DNA of 64,000 nt from Achromobacter sp. MFA1 R4. GTDB taxonomy: Bacteria > Pseudomonadota > Gammaproteobacteria > Burkholderiales > Burkholderiaceae_B. The stretch is from positions 2,666,001-2,730,000 of the forward strand of contig NZ_LT707065.1 of NCBI RefSeq assembly GCF_900156745.1. Direction: 5' to 3'. Shown here in pieces: positions 33,919-43,078 of the stretch. The first letter of the stretch is position 1. Each line of letters begins with the position of its first letter. Under the pieces are notes generated by a model. The model ran no database searches. It saw only the letters and a program-made list of their open reading frames with translations, and was not told the DNA's origin. Made by a program: the position numbers and the translations under genes.

Positions 33919-35013
33919 ATGCAACGACGTTCATTCTTGAAGCGCGCCGGCCTGGGCGCCGTCGCCGGCGCCGCCGTCAGCACGCCCGCGCTGGCGCAGG
34001 ACATGCCGTCGGTGAGCTGGCGCCTTTCCTCCGGGTTTCCCGCTGCCCTCGATCTGCGCGTGGGGGCGGCCGAGAATTTCTGCAAGTTCGTCGCCGAAAC
34101 CACGGGCGGCAGATTCAATATCCGTCATTTCCCCGACGGCGAGGTCGTCGCCGCGGCCGACCTGATGCAGGCCGTCTCCACCGGCAAGGTGGAATGCGGC
34201 CATGTGTCCTCGCGCCGCTATTACGCCAAGAATGCCGCCTTCTGCTTCGATGCGGCCGTGCCCTTCGGCCTGAATGTGCGCCAGATGAACGCCTGGATGA
34301 GCGATGGCGACGGCCTGCGGCTGACGCGCGAGCTCTTCAAACCCGAAAAGATCATCAATTTCCCCTTGGGCAATACCGGCGCGCAGATGGGCGGCTGGTA
34401 CACCCGGGAAATCAAACGCACCGGCGACCTGAAAGACCTGAAGATGCAGGTCGACGGCCTGGCCGCCGACGTGCTGGCCCGCCTGGGCGTCGCGCCGCAG
34501 CAGGCGGATGCGGCCAAGCTGGCCGAGGCGTTTGAAAAAGACGGACTGCAGGCCGTGGCGGGGGCGGGCGCTTACGACGACGCCAAACTCAGTTTGAATA
34601 AGGTAGCTAAGTATTACTACGCACCCGGCTGGTGGGCGGGCGGTGAACAGCTATCGCTCTATATCAATGAAGCGGCCTGGAACGAGCTTCCCAAGCATTA
34701 CCAGGCCGTGGTGCAGGCCGCGGCCCTGGCCGCGCACGCTGCCGCGACCGCCCGGTACGACGCGCTGAACCCGCCGGCGCTGGCCCAATTGACGGCAAGT
34801 GGCGCCCAGGTGCGCGCTTTTTCGCGTTCGATCATGGACGCGGCGTTCGAGGCCACTCAGCAGGTGTACAAGGATTTGGGCGCCAAAGACCCCAAATTCA
34901 AGGCAATGCACGATAGTTACATGGGCTTTCGCGACAGCGAGATGCCGTGGTTTCGCCTGACCGAGAATGCTTACGGCCAGTATCTGGGCGTGGCGCTGTC
35001 GGCTAGGAGGTAG
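33919..35013 (+). CDS. TRAP-type C4-dicarboxylate binding protein (DctP family), Tat signal
   Basis: A 364-residue periplasmic protein. The N-terminus M-Q-R-R-S-F-L-K-R-A-G carries a twin-arginine motif and an A-L-A-Q cleavage region near residue 28. The DctP fold is recognised from the Y-N-like signature I-K-R-T-G-D-L-K-D-L-K-M-Q-V region near residue 160. The Arg in the K-M-R core of many DctP proteins is Gln here (K-M-Q), a binding-site change. ATG 33919 is chosen because AGGAG is 7 bases upstream. No TRAP permease genes (dctQM) are adjacent, so it is an orphan or works with a remote permease. Confidence 0.88.
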   Translation: MQRRSFLKRAGLGAVAGAAVSTPALAQDMPSVSWRLSSGFPAALDLRVGAAENFCKFVAETTGGRFNIRHFPDGEVVAAADLMQAVSTGKVECGHVSSRRYYAKNAAFCFDAAVPFGLNVRQMNAWMSDGDGLRLTRELFKPEKIINFPLGNTGAQMGGWYTREIKRTGDLKDLKMQVDGLAADVLARLGVAPQQADAAKLAEAFEKDGLQAVAGAGAYDDAKLSLNKVAKYYYAPGWWAGGEQLSLYINEAAWNELPKHYQAVVQAAALAAHAAATARYDALNPPALAQLTASGAQVRAFSRSIMDAAFEATQQVYKDLGAKDPKFKAMHDSYMGFRDSEMPWFRLTENAYGQYLGVALSARR

Positions 35014-35109
35014 GAGGAAGCCGGTGCCGAATGGCATTCGGTGAGCGCTAGGGTTTTTGCTAGTAACCACACGTTTTTTACAAAAAAATGGGCGGTTTAT
35101 AGGCTTTTG

Positions 35110-35139
35110 TTGAACGGCATTCGAGTTTCGGCCTGATAC
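35110..35139 (+). promoter_or_regulatory. Possible promoter of the liv operon
   Basis: TTGAAC at 35110 and TGATAC at 35134 are spaced by 18 bases, in the 254-base gene-free stretch before the binding-protein gene. A short palindrome CCGAATG-G-CATTCGG (35027-35041) lies just after the TRAP gene. Alternative -35-like TTGACG is at 35161. Confidence 0.35.
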
Positions 35140-35267
35140 AAAGGAGTAATATCCCGGGTCTTGACGCGCAAACTTGCGGCCTTTAGGCGGCATAGACGTC
35201 AATCCGGCAGGATTACATCAGCCCGGATTACCAATATTCCGAGACAGACTTTAAGGTGGTAACAACC

Positions 35268-36422
35268 ATGCAATCCAAGACCAAAAAGCTGCTGGCCGCG
35301 CTGATCGCTGCCGGTGTCATCCCGGCCGCCCACGCTGCCGACATCAAGCTGGGCGTGGCGGAAGCCCTGTCCGGCGGCGCTGCCCAGTACGGCGTCTCGA
35401 TCCGCAACGGCTTCCAGCTCGCGGCCGACGAGATCAACGCCGCCGGCGGCATCAACGGCAACAAGATCGTGCTCGTGGTCGAGGACGAACAAGGCAAGAA
35501 AGAAGAAGCCATCAACGTCTTCAAGAAGCTGATCTTCAAGGACCAGGTCCTGATGGTCTTCGGTCCCACGCTGTCGAACTCGGCCCAGGCCGCCGATCCG
35601 ATCGCGCAGGCCGCCAAGACGGTCGTCTTCGGCACGTCCAACACCGCCGACGGCATCACCTCCATCGGCAACTTCGTGTTCCGCAACTCGGTCACCGAAG
35701 CCGACGTGCTGCCCGCCACCATCTCCACCGTCAAGGCCAAGACCGGCCTGAAGAACGTGGCCGTGCTGTACGGCAACGACGACGTGTTCACCAAGAGCGG
35801 CTACGACAACTTCAAGAAGGCCCTGGCAGACCAGAAGATCCCGGTCACCACGACCGAAACGTTCGCCAAGGGCGACGTGGACTTCAAGGCCCAGCTCACC
35901 AAGATCAAGGGCACCAACCCCGACGCCATCGTGCTGTCCGCACTGCTGGCCGAAGGCGCCCCGATCATGGTCCAGGCCCGCCAGCTCGGCCTGAACGTGC
36001 CGGTCATCGGCGGCAACGGCATGAACTCGGTCAAGATCTTCGACCTGGCCCCCGGCGGCGCGTCGAACAATCTGTGGATCGGCAGCCCGTGGTCGATCGA
36101 AAACAAGGCCCCCGAGAACGTCAAGTTCATCGACGCCTACAAGGCCAAGTTCACCAACGCGCCCGACCAGTTCGCGGCGCAGTCCTATGACGCCATGTAC
36201 ATCGTCGCCCAGGCGCTGAAGAACACCAAGATCTCCGGCGAACTGACCAAGGACCGCGCAGCCTTGCGCGACGCCCTGCCGTCCGTGACCTGGACCGGCG
36301 CCACCGGCCCGTTCAAGTTCCGCCAGGCCACCGACCGCGCCGGCAAGCCCGCCGGCTACGACGCCGACCAGGCGCCGATCGTCAGCGTGACCAAAGACGG
36401 CAAGTACGTCATCGAGAAGTAA
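35268..36422 (+). CDS. Branched-chain amino acid ABC transporter, substrate-binding protein
   Basis: A 384-residue periplasmic binding protein of the LivJ/LivK type. Signal peptide residues 1-23 end in A-A-H-A; the mature chain starts D-I-K-L-G-V-A-E-A-L-S-G. The ATG at 35268 is chosen because AAGGTGG is 8 bases upstream and a GTG at 35256 lies inside that site. It is the first gene of a five-gene liv operon and is followed by a strong hairpin before livH, which should keep the binding protein in excess. Ligand could be Leu/Ile/Val or a related compound. Confidence 0.93.
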   Translation: MQSKTKKLLAALIAAGVIPAAHAADIKLGVAEALSGGAAQYGVSIRNGFQLAADEINAAGGINGNKIVLVVEDEQGKKEEAINVFKKLIFKDQVLMVFGPTLSNSAQAADPIAQAAKTVVFGTSNTADGITSIGNFVFRNSVTEADVLPATISTVKAKTGLKNVAVLYGNDDVFTKSGYDNFKKALADQKIPVTTTETFAKGDVDFKAQLTKIKGTNPDAIVLSALLAEGAPIMVQARQLGLNVPVIGGNGMNSVKIFDLAPGGASNNLWIGSPWSIENKAPENVKFIDAYKAKFTNAPDQFAAQSYDAMYIVAQALKNTKISGELTKDRAALRDALPSVTWTGATGPFKFRQATDRAGKPAGYDADQAPIVSVTKDGKYVIEK

Positions 36423-36430
36423 GCAGTACG

Positions 36431-36493
36431 CATCCCCGCGCGGGGGGATGCGCCTTGCGGACGGCCTCCCGGCCGTCTGCAAGGCGCTTTTTA
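36431..36493 (+). terminator. Attenuating double hairpin between binding-protein gene and livH
   Basis: A first hairpin, GCATCCCC/GGGGATGC (36431-36452), shares its last two bases with the 5' arm of a second, very strong one. The second pairs GCGCCTTGC-G-GACGGCC with GGCCGTC-T-GCAAGGCGC (36451-36488), about 17 pairs, followed by TTTTT. Rho-independent termination with partial read-through is expected. Confidence 0.88.
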
Positions 36494-36589
36494 TCGCAGG
36501 GCCGTCGCACGTAAATAGCTTCCCCGAAAGCAGAAAGACCTCGCTGTGGGCACGGCGAGGGGGCCCTATCAGATCTGGAAAGTCCCATC

Positions 36590-37471
36590 ATGTTCGAACA
36601 ACAATTCGTCAATGCCTTGTCGCTGGGCTGTGTGTATGCACTGTTCGCGCTCGGCTTCACGCTGATCTTCGGCGTGCTCGGGGTGATCAACCTGGCGCAT
36701 GGCGCCGTGTTCATGGTTGGCGCCTACGCAGCACTGGTCGTGGTCGAGCAGTTCAGCCTGCCGCTGTGGGCGGCGCTGATGGTCGCGTTCTTCGTCGCCG
36801 GCTTTACCGGGGTCATCATCGACTACCTGGTGCTCAAGCCGCTGCGCAAGCGCAACGCGCCCCACCTGATTCCCATGATCGCCACCATTGGCGTGGGCAT
36901 CATCCTGAATAACGGCGCCCAAGGCATCTTCGGCGCCAGCAACCTGCGCTTTCCGCATGGCACCGTGCCCGAGGAAGTCATCGAGGTCGCGGGCCTGCAC
37001 CTGACCGTCATCGAACTGGGGATCATCTTCCTGTCGTTCGCGCTGATGGCCGTGCTGATGTATGTCATGCGCCGCACGCAATTCGGCCGCGCCCTGCGCG
37101 CCATCGCCGAGTCGCCCAAGGCCGCCTGGCTGCTGGGCATCAACGTCGAAAAGCTCTTCATCACCACCTCGTTTGCCGCGGCCGCCCTGGGCGGCGTGGC
37201 CGGCGTGCTGATCGGGCTGTACTCGAACGCGCTTTTCCCCCTGATGGGCCAGCCGATGCTGCACAAGGGCATCGCGGTCATCATCCTGGGCGGCATGGGA
37301 GACATCCGCGGCGCCATGCTGGGCGGTCTGTTCCTGGGCTTTGCCGAGGTGCTGTCCGTGGCTTACATCGGCTCCACCATGCGCGACGCGGTGGCTTTCG
37401 GCCTGCTGTTCCTGATCCTGCTGGTGCGCCCGCAAGGTCTGTTCGGCAAAGTGGTTCAACGCAAGGCTTAA
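36590..37471 (+). CDS. livH: Branched-chain amino acid ABC transporter permease (LivH)
   Basis: A 293-residue inner-membrane permease with about eight helices. The hallmark segment L-G-V-I-N-L-A-H-G (near residue 28) and the late R-A-I-A-E-S-P-K-A-A-W-L-L-G-I-N loop (near 167) identify LivH. It follows the attenuator and starts the downstream half of the operon; livM begins 3 bases after its stop. Confidence 0.95.
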   Translation: MFEQQFVNALSLGCVYALFALGFTLIFGVLGVINLAHGAVFMVGAYAALVVVEQFSLPLWAALMVAFFVAGFTGVIIDYLVLKPLRKRNAPHLIPMIATIGVGIILNNGAQGIFGASNLRFPHGTVPEEVIEVAGLHLTVIELGIIFLSFALMAVLMYVMRRTQFGRALRAIAESPKAAWLLGINVEKLFITTSFAAAALGGVAGVLIGLYSNALFPLMGQPMLHKGIAVIILGGMGDIRGAMLGGLFLGFAEVLSVAYIGSTMRDAVAFGLLFLILLVRPQGLFGKVVQRKA

Positions 37472-37474
37472 GGT

Positions 37475-38350
37475 ATGAGCGGATTCGAAAATTTCTGGGC
37501 CATTTACGGCAACCTGGTGCTCACCCTCGGCACCAACGCATTGCTGGCCCTCTCCATCTGGCTGACGCTGGCCTGCGGCATGCTGGCCATGGCCAATGCC
37601 GCCTTCATGGGCATCGGGGCGTACGCCGCCGCGCTGCTCACCATGAACTACGACGCGCCGTTCGCGGTGGCGCTGGCCGGCGGCATGGCCGCGCCCGCGC
37701 TGGTGGCGGCCCTGATCGGCCTGCCGACCCTGCGGCTGTCCGGTGTCTATCTGGCCATGGCGACGCTGGGCTTCGGTGAAGTGGTCCGCGTGACCATTCT
37801 GAACACCGAGTCCGTCACCGGCGGCGCGCTGGGCTTGAACGGCATTCCGCAGTTGACGCAGTGGTGGCATGTGCTGCTGGCCGTGATCATCGTGCTGTTC
37901 GTGCTGTGGCGCGTGCGCGCGTCCAAGATCGGCCGTTCCTTTGACGCCATCCGTGGCGACGAAACGGCAGCCGGCATGATGGGCATCGACGTGCGCGCCA
38001 ACAAGATGCTGGCCTTCGTGGCCGGCGCGGTCATCGCCGGCCTGGCCGGCGCGCTGAACGCGCACCTGACTTTCTTTATCGGTCCCAACGAATACGGATT
38101 CGACCGCGGCGTCGAAATCCTGACGATGGCGATCCTGGGCGGCATCGGCGGCCTGGCCGGCCCCGTGCTGGGCAGCTTCATCATTACGGTGCTGCCCGAA
38201 TTGCTGCGCGGATTCGCGGATCTGCGCCTGGTCGCGAATGGAGTGATCCTGGTGGTGATTGTGTTGTTCCTGCCGCAAGGCATCTGGGATCCGGCGCGTT
38301 TCAAGCGCTGGACGCGTCAAGGACGCCAGGGAGGGAAGCGCCATGCTTGA
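37475..38350 (+). CDS. livM: Branched-chain amino acid ABC transporter permease (LivM)
   Basis: A 291-residue permease, partner of LivH. The L-A-N-A-A-F-M-G-I-G-A-Y-like segment near residue 45 and the coupling loop R-S-F-D-A-I-R-G-D-E-T-A-A (near 155) are typical. Its last 8 bases overlap livG, implying coupled translation. Confidence 0.94.
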   Translation: MSGFENFWAIYGNLVLTLGTNALLALSIWLTLACGMLAMANAAFMGIGAYAAALLTMNYDAPFAVALAGGMAAPALVAALIGLPTLRLSGVYLAMATLGFGEVVRVTILNTESVTGGALGLNGIPQLTQWWHVLLAVIIVLFVLWRVRASKIGRSFDAIRGDETAAGMMGIDVRANKMLAFVAGAVIAGLAGALNAHLTFFIGPNEYGFDRGVEILTMAILGGIGGLAGPVLGSFIITVLPELLRGFADLRLVANGVILVVIVLFLPQGIWDPARFKRWTRQGRQGGKRHA

Positions 38351-39131
38351 GCTGTCTTCCGTTTCCAAGAGCTTTGGCGGTCTGCATGTGCTGCATGACG
38401 TCAGCCTGTCCGTGCCCGAAGGCGCCATCTTCGGCCTGATCGGCCCCAACGGCGCCGGCAAGACCACGGTGTTCAACCTGATCACCGGGCTGTTGCCGCC
38501 CAGCGGCGGCGCCATCACGTTCCAGGGCGAAAGCGTGCTGCGCAAGAAGCCGCACAGCATCACGCGCATGGGCATTGCCCGCACCTTCCAGAACATCCGT
38601 CTCTTCAAGGAGATGACGCTGCTGGAAAACGTCGTCGTGGGCGCCTACCGCCACATGAACTACGGTTTCCCCAGCCTGCTGCTGGGCCTGCCCGGCTTTC
38701 GCGAGCACGAGCAGCGCGCCCGCGAGCGCGCCCACGAGCTGCTGACATGGATGCGCCTGGATCACAAGGCCAACGATCTGGCCGACAACCTCTCCTACGG
38801 CGAACAGCGCCGCCTGGAGCTGGCGCGCGCGCTGGCCACCGAGCCCAAGCTGCTGCTGCTGGACGAGCCCGTCGCCGGCATGAACACCGGCGAACGCGCC
38901 GAACTCATGCGCGAAATCCTGGCGATCCGCGACCGCGGCTACACGATCCTCATGATCGAGCACGACATGCGCTTCGTCATGGGCTTGTGCGAACGCATCG
39001 CGGTGCTGAACTTCGGCAAGATCATCGCCTGCGGCGGTCCCGAGGACATCCGCAACAATGAGCAGGTCATCGAGGCCTACCTGGGCCGCGAAGACGACGA
39101 AGACACCGAACAAGCGGAGGCCGCAAAATGA
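38343..39131 (+). CDS. livG: Branched-chain amino acid ABC transporter ATP-binding protein (LivG)
   Basis: A 262-residue ATPase. Walker A is G-P-N-G-A-G-K-T-T near residue 37, signature L-S-Y-G-E-Q-R-R near 150, Walker B L-L-L-L-D-E-P-V near 173, switch His in I-E-H-D-M. The ATG at 38343 is inside livM and gives the standard N-terminus M-L-E-L-S-S-V-S-K-S-F. It energises the LivHM channel with LivF. Confidence 0.94.
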   Translation: MLELSSVSKSFGGLHVLHDVSLSVPEGAIFGLIGPNGAGKTTVFNLITGLLPPSGGAITFQGESVLRKKPHSITRMGIARTFQNIRLFKEMTLLENVVVGAYRHMNYGFPSLLLGLPGFREHEQRARERAHELLTWMRLDHKANDLADNLSYGEQRRLELARALATEPKLLLLDEPVAGMNTGERAELMREILAIRDRGYTILMIEHDMRFVMGLCERIAVLNFGKIIACGGPEDIRNNEQVIEAYLGREDDEDTEQAEAAK

Positions 39132-39838
39132 GCGCCATGCTGGAAGTCCGCGGGCTCGAGGTCAACTACGGCCATATCGAAGCCGTGCGCGGCATCGACC
39201 TGGACCTGAACGCCAACGAAATCACCGCCCTGGTCGGCGCCAACGGCGCCGGCAAGTCGACCACGCTGCTCGCGCTGTCGGGCCTGCTGCCCAAGGCGCG
39301 CGGCCGCATCCTGTTCGAGGGCGAAGACGTCACCAACCTGGCGCCGAACCAACTGGTCGCGCGCGGCATCGTGCAGGTGCCCGAGGGCCGGGCGATCCTC
39401 ACCACCATGACGGTGCTGGAAAACCTGGAACTGGGCGCCTATCGCCGCGGCCTGAAAAACGTCGCCACCGACCTGGAATACGTGTTCAACCTGTTCCCGC
39501 GCCTGAAAGAGCGCATCAACGGCATGGCCGGCAACCTGTCGGGCGGCGAACAGCAGATGCTGGCCATCGGCCGCGCCCTGATGGCCAAGCCGCGCCTCTT
39601 GCTGCTGGACGAACCGTCGATGGGCCTGGCGCCGATCGTCGTCCAGGAGATCTTCCGTTCGCTGCGCGCCATCAACGCCGACGGCCTCACGCTGTTCCTG
39701 GTCGAGCAGAACGTGCGCCAAGCGCTCAAGATCGCGCAACATGGCTACGTGCTGGAAAACGGCGCCATGGCGCTGACCGGCACCGGCCGCGAACTGCTGG
39801 GCCACCCGCGGGTCCTGGAAGCGTACCTGGGCGCCTGA
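39128..39838 (+). CDS. livF: Branched-chain amino acid ABC transporter ATP-binding protein (LivF)
   Basis: A 236-residue ATPase and last gene of the liv operon. Walker A is G-A-N-G-A-G-K-S-T, signature L-S-G-G-E-Q-Q-M and Walker B L-L-L-L-D-E-P-S. The start overlaps the livG stop (ATGA at 39128). No terminator hairpin is obvious after it, so some transcripts may read toward rplM. Confidence 0.94.
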   Translation: MSAMLEVRGLEVNYGHIEAVRGIDLDLNANEITALVGANGAGKSTTLLALSGLLPKARGRILFEGEDVTNLAPNQLVARGIVQVPEGRAILTTMTVLENLELGAYRRGLKNVATDLEYVFNLFPRLKERINGMAGNLSGGEQQMLAIGRALMAKPRLLLLDEPSMGLAPIVVQEIFRSLRAINADGLTLFLVEQNVRQALKIAQHGYVLENGAMALTGTGRELLGHPRVLEAYLGA

Positions 39839-39925
39839 TGGGGCGGGGACCTTATGTGTCCCCTGATGAACCTTGCGGCTGCCGCCCTGCGGCGGTCAGC
39901 CGCCAGTCGCTTGAATTCCCCTCGC

Positions 39926-39956
39926 TTGCCCAATTTTTGAGCATCCGTGTTAGAAT
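39926..39956 (+). promoter_or_regulatory. Probable promoter of rplM-rpsI
   Basis: TAGAAT at 39951 is a good -10 element, with TTGCCC at 39926 as -35 (19-base spacing). It implies a leader of about 200 bases before rplM. Confidence 0.5.
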
Positions 39957-40041
39957 TTCAGGCTTTCCTCATATTGACCTTTGCACGGGCGGATTCATAA
40001 CGCTTAGGCGGAGGGCGATTTAGAGGCTTGAAACTTCAGGG

Positions 40042-40074
40042 TTTTCCAAGGCGGTTTTTCTGTTCTTGGGAAAA
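40042..40074 (+). other. Hairpin in the rplM leader
   Basis: TTTTCCAAG (40042-40050) pairs with CTTGGGAAAA (40065-40074; one bulged G) around a 14-base U-rich loop. In E. coli the rplM leader is bound by L13 for autogenous control; a similar role here is a guess from position only. Confidence 0.45.
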
Positions 40075-40159
40075 TTCACCCGGGTTTTACGCCTAGTCTG
40101 GGAAAGAACCACTGGCAGGATGTTCCGGCCAGAGCACATTTTTATTCTTAGGAACCATC

Positions 40160-40588
40160 ATGAAGACCTTTGTGGCCAAGCCGCATGAAGTCCAACGTGA
40201 CTGGTTTGTGATCGACGCCAAGGGCAAAGTCCTCGGTCGTGTGGCCAGCGAAGTCGCACGTCGTCTGCGTGGCAAGCACAAACCTGAATTCACGCCTCAC
40301 GTTGATACCGGTGACTACATCGTCATCATCAACGCGTCCGATATCGTCGTTACCGGCGCCAAGGCGAAGGACAAGAAGTACTTCCGCCACACGACGTACC
40401 CGGGCGGTATCCGTGAAACGAACTTCGAGAAAATGCAAGAGCGTTTTCCCGGCCGTGCCATTCAGAAGGCCGTCAAGGGCATGCTGCCCAAGGGTCCTCT
40501 GGGCTACGCCATGATCAAGAAGCTGAAGGTCTATGCCGGTGCCGAGCACCCGCACACCGCCCAGCAGCCCAAGACGCTGGATATCTAA
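40160..40588 (+). CDS. rplM: Large-subunit ribosomal protein L13
   Basis: A 142-residue protein covering the whole of L13 (uL13), from M-K-T-F-V-A-K to the C-terminal Q-Q-P-K-T-L-D-I. The conserved blocks W-F-V-I-D-A, G-R-V-A-S and M-L-P-K-G-P-L-G are present. It is followed by rpsI after 9 bases, the standard operon. Codon choice is richer in CGT and similar optimal codons than the neighbouring genes, as expected for high expression. Confidence 0.98.
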   Translation: MKTFVAKPHEVQRDWFVIDAKGKVLGRVASEVARRLRGKHKPEFTPHVDTGDYIVIINASDIVVTGAKAKDKKYFRHTTYPGGIRETNFEKMQERFPGRAIQKAVKGMLPKGPLGYAMIKKLKVYAGAEHPHTAQQPKTLDI

Positions 40589-40597
40589 GGAAACGCC

Positions 40598-40990
40598 ATG
40601 ATCGGTAACTGGAATTACGGAACCGGCCGTCGCAAAACTTCGGTGGCTCGCGTTTTCATCAAGAAGGGCACTGGCAAGATCGTCGTCAACGGCAAGCCCG
40701 TCGACGAGTTCTTCGCTCGTGAAACCGGCCGCATGGTCGTGCGCCAGCCGCTGGAACTGACCGGCCATCTGGAATCGTTCGACATCAAGGTCAACGTGCA
40801 CGGCGGCGGTGAAACCGGCCAGGCCGGCGCGATCCGTCACGGCATCACGCGTGCCCTGATCGATTACGACGCCACGCTGAAGTCGTCGCTGTCGCAAGCT
40901 GGCTTCGTGACCCGCGATGCCCGTGAAGTCGAACGTAAGAAGGTCGGCTTCCGCAAGGCGCGTCGTCGCAAGCAGTTCAGCAAGCGTTAA
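40598..40990 (+). CDS. rpsI: Small-subunit ribosomal protein S9
   Basis: A 130-residue S9 (uS9). The block [13 protein letters not shown] near the N-terminus and the basic C-terminal tail [13 protein letters not shown], which reaches the P-site tRNA, are intact. Second gene of the rplM operon, with its own terminator. Confidence 0.98.
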   Translation: MIGNWNYGTGRRKTSVARVFIKKGTGKIVVNGKPVDEFFARETGRMVVRQPLELTGHLESFDIKVNVHGGGETGQAGAIRHGITRALIDYDATLKSSLSQAGFVTRDAREVERKKVGFRKARRRKQFSKR

Positions 40991-40998
40991 TGCCCTGC

Positions 40999-41030
40999 AA
41001 AAAGCCCGCTTCGGCGGGCTTTTTGTTTTT
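40999..41030 (+). terminator. Rho-independent terminator of rplM-rpsI
   Basis: AAAAAGCCCGC and GCGGGCTTTTT around a TTCG tetraloop, then GTTTTT. Confidence 0.97.
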
Positions 41031-41186
41031 GGGCCGGCCATGTCCTGTCGCTGCCGGCCCTGCGCGGAACTCCGCGCCACCCGCCCGGTCGGAAAAAAGG
41101 ATTGCAGTGCCAATTCCGGCACGCCGGTGCAATACCCTGTTTCCCGAGCGATACAATCGTTATTCGTTCTCCGAAGAGCATTCATC

Positions 41187-42251
41187 ATGGCCCAAGCATC
41201 GAACACCCGCATCAAGGTTGGCATCGTCGGCGGCACCGGCTATACCGGCGTCGAACTGCTGCGTTTGCTGTCGCAGCATCCCAACGTGGAACTGACTGCC
41301 ATCACGTCCCGCAAGGAAGACGGCCTGCCCGTCGCCGACATGTATCCCAACCTGCGCGGCCGTGTGAAGCTTGCCTTCTCCGCCCCGGAAAAGGCCTCGT
41401 TGACCGACTGCGATGTCGTTTTCTTCGCCACGCCTCACGGGGTGGCCATGGCGCAAGCCCAGGAACTGATCGCCGCGGGCACCCGCGTCATCGACCTGGC
41501 TGCCGACTTCCGCCTGCAGGACATTCCCACGTTCGAACGCTGGTACAAGATCCCCCACACCTGCCCTGACATCCTGGCCGAATCGCAATATGGCCTGGTC
41601 GAGCTGAACCGCGAAGCCATCTCCAAGGCGCGCGTCATCGGCAACCCCGGCTGCTACCCAACCACGGTGCTCCTGGGGCTGGCGCCCTTGCTCGAAGGCG
41701 GCAAGGCGCTCGTCGATGCGCAAACCCTCATCGCCGACTGCAAGTCAGGTGTCTCGGGCGCCGGCCGCAAGGCAGAGGTGGGTTCGCTGTTCTCGGAAGC
41801 GTCCGACAACTTCAAGGCCTATGGCGTAGCTGGCCATCGCCACCACCCCGAAATCACCGCGCAGCTTGAAAAGCTGGCCGGCGGCAAGGTGGGGCTGACG
41901 TTCGTGCCGCATCTGGTGCCGATGATCCGCGGCATGTTTTCCACCATCTATGCCCGCATCCAGCCTGAAGCCCGCGATACCGACTTCCAGGCCTTGTTCG
42001 AGGCCCGCTATGCGGATGAACCTTTCGTCGACGTCATGCCTGCCGGCAGCCACCCCGAAACGCGTTCGGTGCGCGGCTCGAACAACCTGCGCATCGCGCT
42101 CAGCCGCCCGGGCAACGGCGACCTGCTGATCGTCATGGTGGTGCAGGACAACCTGGTCAAGGGCGCCGCCGGCCAGGCCGTGCAGAACATGAACCTGATG
42201 TTCGGCATCCCCGAAACAGTCGGCCTGGACCAGGTCGCCATCCTGCCGTAA
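41187..42251 (+). CDS. argC: N-acetyl-gamma-glutamyl-phosphate reductase
   Basis: A 354-residue enzyme of arginine synthesis that reduces N-acetylglutamyl phosphate to the semialdehyde with NADPH. The nucleotide-binding [11 protein letters not shown] is near residue 13, the catalytic Cys is C156 in N-P-G-C-Y-P-T, and the later His lies in G-H-R-H-H-P-E. The ATG at 41187 gives the family length; the longer open frame reaches back into rpsI. It has its own terminator hairpin. Confidence 0.95.
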   Translation: MAQASNTRIKVGIVGGTGYTGVELLRLLSQHPNVELTAITSRKEDGLPVADMYPNLRGRVKLAFSAPEKASLTDCDVVFFATPHGVAMAQAQELIAAGTRVIDLAADFRLQDIPTFERWYKIPHTCPDILAESQYGLVELNREAISKARVIGNPGCYPTTVLLGLAPLLEGGKALVDAQTLIADCKSGVSGAGRKAEVGSLFSEASDNFKAYGVAGHRHHPEITAQLEKLAGGKVGLTFVPHLVPMIRGMFSTIYARIQPEARDTDFQALFEARYADEPFVDVMPAGSHPETRSVRGSNNLRIALSRPGNGDLLIVMVVQDNLVKGAAGQAVQNMNLMFGIPETVGLDQVAILP

Positions 42252-42257
42252 GGCCCC

Positions 42258-42286
42258 GGCGGCCAGCGTGGCTGGCCGCCTTCTTT
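42258..42286 (+). terminator. Terminator after argC
   Basis: A perfect 10-bp stem GGCGGCCAGC/GCTGGCCGCC with a 3-base loop, followed by TTCTTT. It ends only 8 bases before the next start codon. Confidence 0.75.
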
Positions 42287-42293
42287 GCGCTTC

Positions 42294-43043
42294 ATGTCCG
42301 TAGATCCTTCCGCCCGTCCCCAGCCGCGTGCCACGCATGGCGCCCTTGCGCGCCTGGTCGCGATGCTGCTGCTGGGCGCGTTGCTGGGAGGCGCTGCCGG
42401 ATTCTTCCATGCGCGCGCGCTCTATCGTCCGCAGGACGCCATCGTCATCAGTGCCCAGCAGGCCGAGGCGCAGGACGAAGCCATGCGCCAACAGGCCACG
42501 CAGTTGCGCTACATCCGCGGGCAGCTGGATACCGCCGATGGCGAACTCGTCATCGAGCGGTCGGCCCGCCAAGAGCTCGAAACCCAGCTCCGCGCCGCGC
42601 AGGCCGAGGTCGGCCGCGTGCGTGACCAGCTTGCGTTCTACGAGCAACTGCTGCCGCCCGGCCCTGAGGGCTCGGTGGACATCCGCGGCGTGCAGATCGA
42701 TCGCGAGGGCGGTGGCCTGCGCTATAAAGTGCTGCTGATGCGCAGCGGCCGCAATGGCGCCACGCCTTTCGCGGGCGCGTTGCGGTTCCAGGCAACCGGT
42801 GTGCTCAAGGGCGAAACCGTCACCGTGGATTTGGCGCCCATGCAGGTCAGGGCCGAGACAGGGCCCGTCGCCCCGACGGGCGAGAACCTCGCGGCGGCGT
42901 CGCTGGCCCTGCAGTTCGATCAATATCAACGCAGCCAGGGTCTCCTGGCCGTGCCCGACGGATTTGTCCCCGAAAGCGTCACCGTCAGCGTCCTCGAGGG
43001 CGAAACCGTCCGCGCCACCCGCAGTGTCAAACTGGAACTTTGA
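42294..43043 (+). CDS. DUF6776-like membrane protein with coiled coil
   Basis: A 249-residue protein with one membrane helix (about residues 20-42), a heptad-rich coiled coil (about 53-110, rich in Gln/Glu/Arg) and a C-terminal beta-rich domain. Layout and position match a betaproteobacterial family of unknown function usually found just upstream of erpA. The ATG at 42294 is preferred over an in-frame TTG at 42285. The bulk of the protein is predicted to be periplasmic. Confidence 0.82.
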   Translation: MSVDPSARPQPRATHGALARLVAMLLLGALLGGAAGFFHARALYRPQDAIVISAQQAEAQDEAMRQQATQLRYIRGQLDTADGELVIERSARQELETQLRAAQAEVGRVRDQLAFYEQLLPPGPEGSVDIRGVQIDREGGGLRYKVLLMRSGRNGATPFAGALRFQATGVLKGETVTVDLAPMQVRAETGPVAPTGENLAAASLALQFDQYQRSQGLLAVPDGFVPESVTVSVLEGETVRATRSVKLEL

Positions 43044-43068
43044 GTCTGGTCAAGCCCTGCGCTATAGT
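43040..43068 (+). promoter_or_regulatory. Sigma70 promoter of erpA
   Basis: TTGAGT (43040) and TATAGT (43063) are spaced by exactly 17 bases. The -35 overlaps the last codons of the upstream gene. Confidence 0.75.
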
Positions 43069-43077
43069 GACACTATA
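43063..43077. promoter_or_regulatory. Palindromic operator-like site over the erpA -10 element
   Basis: TATAGTG-A-CACTATA has perfect 7-bp arms and covers the -10 element through the likely transcription start. A repressor bound here would block initiation. An iron-sulfur regulator would be logical, but the site does not clearly match a known IscR motif. Confidence 0.6.
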
Positions 43078-43078
43078 C

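Noticed and set aside
36569..38608. A 679-codon minus-strand frame opposite livH/livM
   Set aside because: Gln/His/Arg-rich composition is typical of an antisense frame; the liv genes are unambiguous.
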